A stretch of 64,000 bases of DNA from Bacteroidota bacterium (GTDB lineage Bacteria > Bacteroidota > Bacteroidia > Bacteroidales > CAIWKO01). The notes beneath the pieces are model-generated. The model did no database searches. It was not told the DNA's origin and saw only the letters and a program-made list of their open reading frames with translations. The stretch lies in assembly GCA_037133915.1 (NCBI GenBank), contig JBAXND010000013.1:27614-91613 (forward strand), written 5' to 3'. Positions 63,906-64,000 of the stretch are shown here, piece by piece (the first letter of the stretch is position 1; every line of letters begins with the position of its first letter). Made by a program: the position numbers and the translations under genes.

Positions 63906-64000
63906 AAAGTTTATAAAGTCCGTAAAGTCAAAAGTCGTAATGTCGAAAGTTTATAAAGTCCGTAAAGTCAAAAGTCGTAATGTCGAAAGTTTATAAAGTC
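63906..64000. repeat. 40-bp tandem repeat, runs off the window
   Basis: Two identical 40-bp units (63906-63945 and 63946-63985) and 15 bases of a third begin 5 bases upstream of the thrB start. Each unit is built of short pieces ending in GTC (AAAGTC, AAAAGTCG, AATGTCG). CGTAAAGTCAAAA of the unit also occurs near 40543, after the gmhA heptads. Confidence 0.9.

Noticed and set aside
63906..64000. CRISPR array
   Set aside because: The 40-bp units are directly adjacent, with no unique spacers between them.
1..64000. Prophage, integrative element or defence island
   Set aside because: No integrase, transposase, restriction, toxin or phage structural gene was seen anywhere in the window.

Overview
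The window comes from a member of the Bacteroidota, most likely an environmental Bacteroidia lineage; I cannot name a genus. The evidence is eight proteins ending in a type IX secretion (T9SS) sorting domain with a PNPF/PNPA-like motif, promoters of the Bacteroidota TTTG / TAnnTTTG type, very few Shine-Dalgarno sites, and a two-part LepB and an arginine decarboxylase of the kind found in this phylum. The first gene and the terminal repeat both run off the window. No tRNA, rRNA, integrase, transposase or CRISPR array was seen.

Layout. 1-13 kb is rich in secreted proteins: two adhesin-like T9SS proteins, a thermolysin-like M4 protease, a DUF4139 protein and another large T9SS protein, with a fungal-type cytosine deaminase and a small orphan protein between them. 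13.6-21 kb is housekeeping: an RsmI-like methyltransferase, an ATP-grasp ligase with a GNAT acetyltransferase, signal peptidase I, a membrane protein and a TPR protein. 21-31 kb holds a hybrid histidine kinase, a 700-bp repeat-rich gap with nested palindromes, and a 2068-residue alpha-2-macroglobulin. 31.4-37.6 kb has an SsnA-like amidohydrolase divergent from lysine 2,3-aminomutase plus a second ATP-grasp ligase, then an extradiol dioxygenase and a pentapeptide-repeat protein.

38.8-45.8 kb is a same-strand run: glycosyltransferase, gmhA, gmhB (ADP-heptose precursor steps), an unusual secreted MORN-LytTR protein, mnmA, a lipoprotein and a T9SS subtilase. 46.5-50 kb encodes a beta-helix/PKD T9SS protein and an M23-LysM peptidase. 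50.05-55.4 kb is a cobalamin-riboswitch-controlled uptake locus: a BtuB-like TonB receptor, two T9SS surface proteins and a BtuG-like beta-propeller lipoprotein. 55.4-64 kb carries a lipoprotein peptide deformylase, OsmC, a Nudix CoA hydrolase, small lipoproteins, a YiiX-like cysteine hydrolase, an ankyrin/outer-membrane fusion, fabG, arginine decarboxylase and homoserine kinase, and ends in a 40-bp tandem repeat.

The points I would follow first are the B12 locus with T9SS-sorted companions, the lysine-aminomutase/ATP-grasp/ATP-grasp/GNAT set split over two places, the secreted LytTR protein, the lipidated deformylase, and the repeat families: a GTC-based heptad at gene ends, the 40-bp tandem, and nested palindromes.
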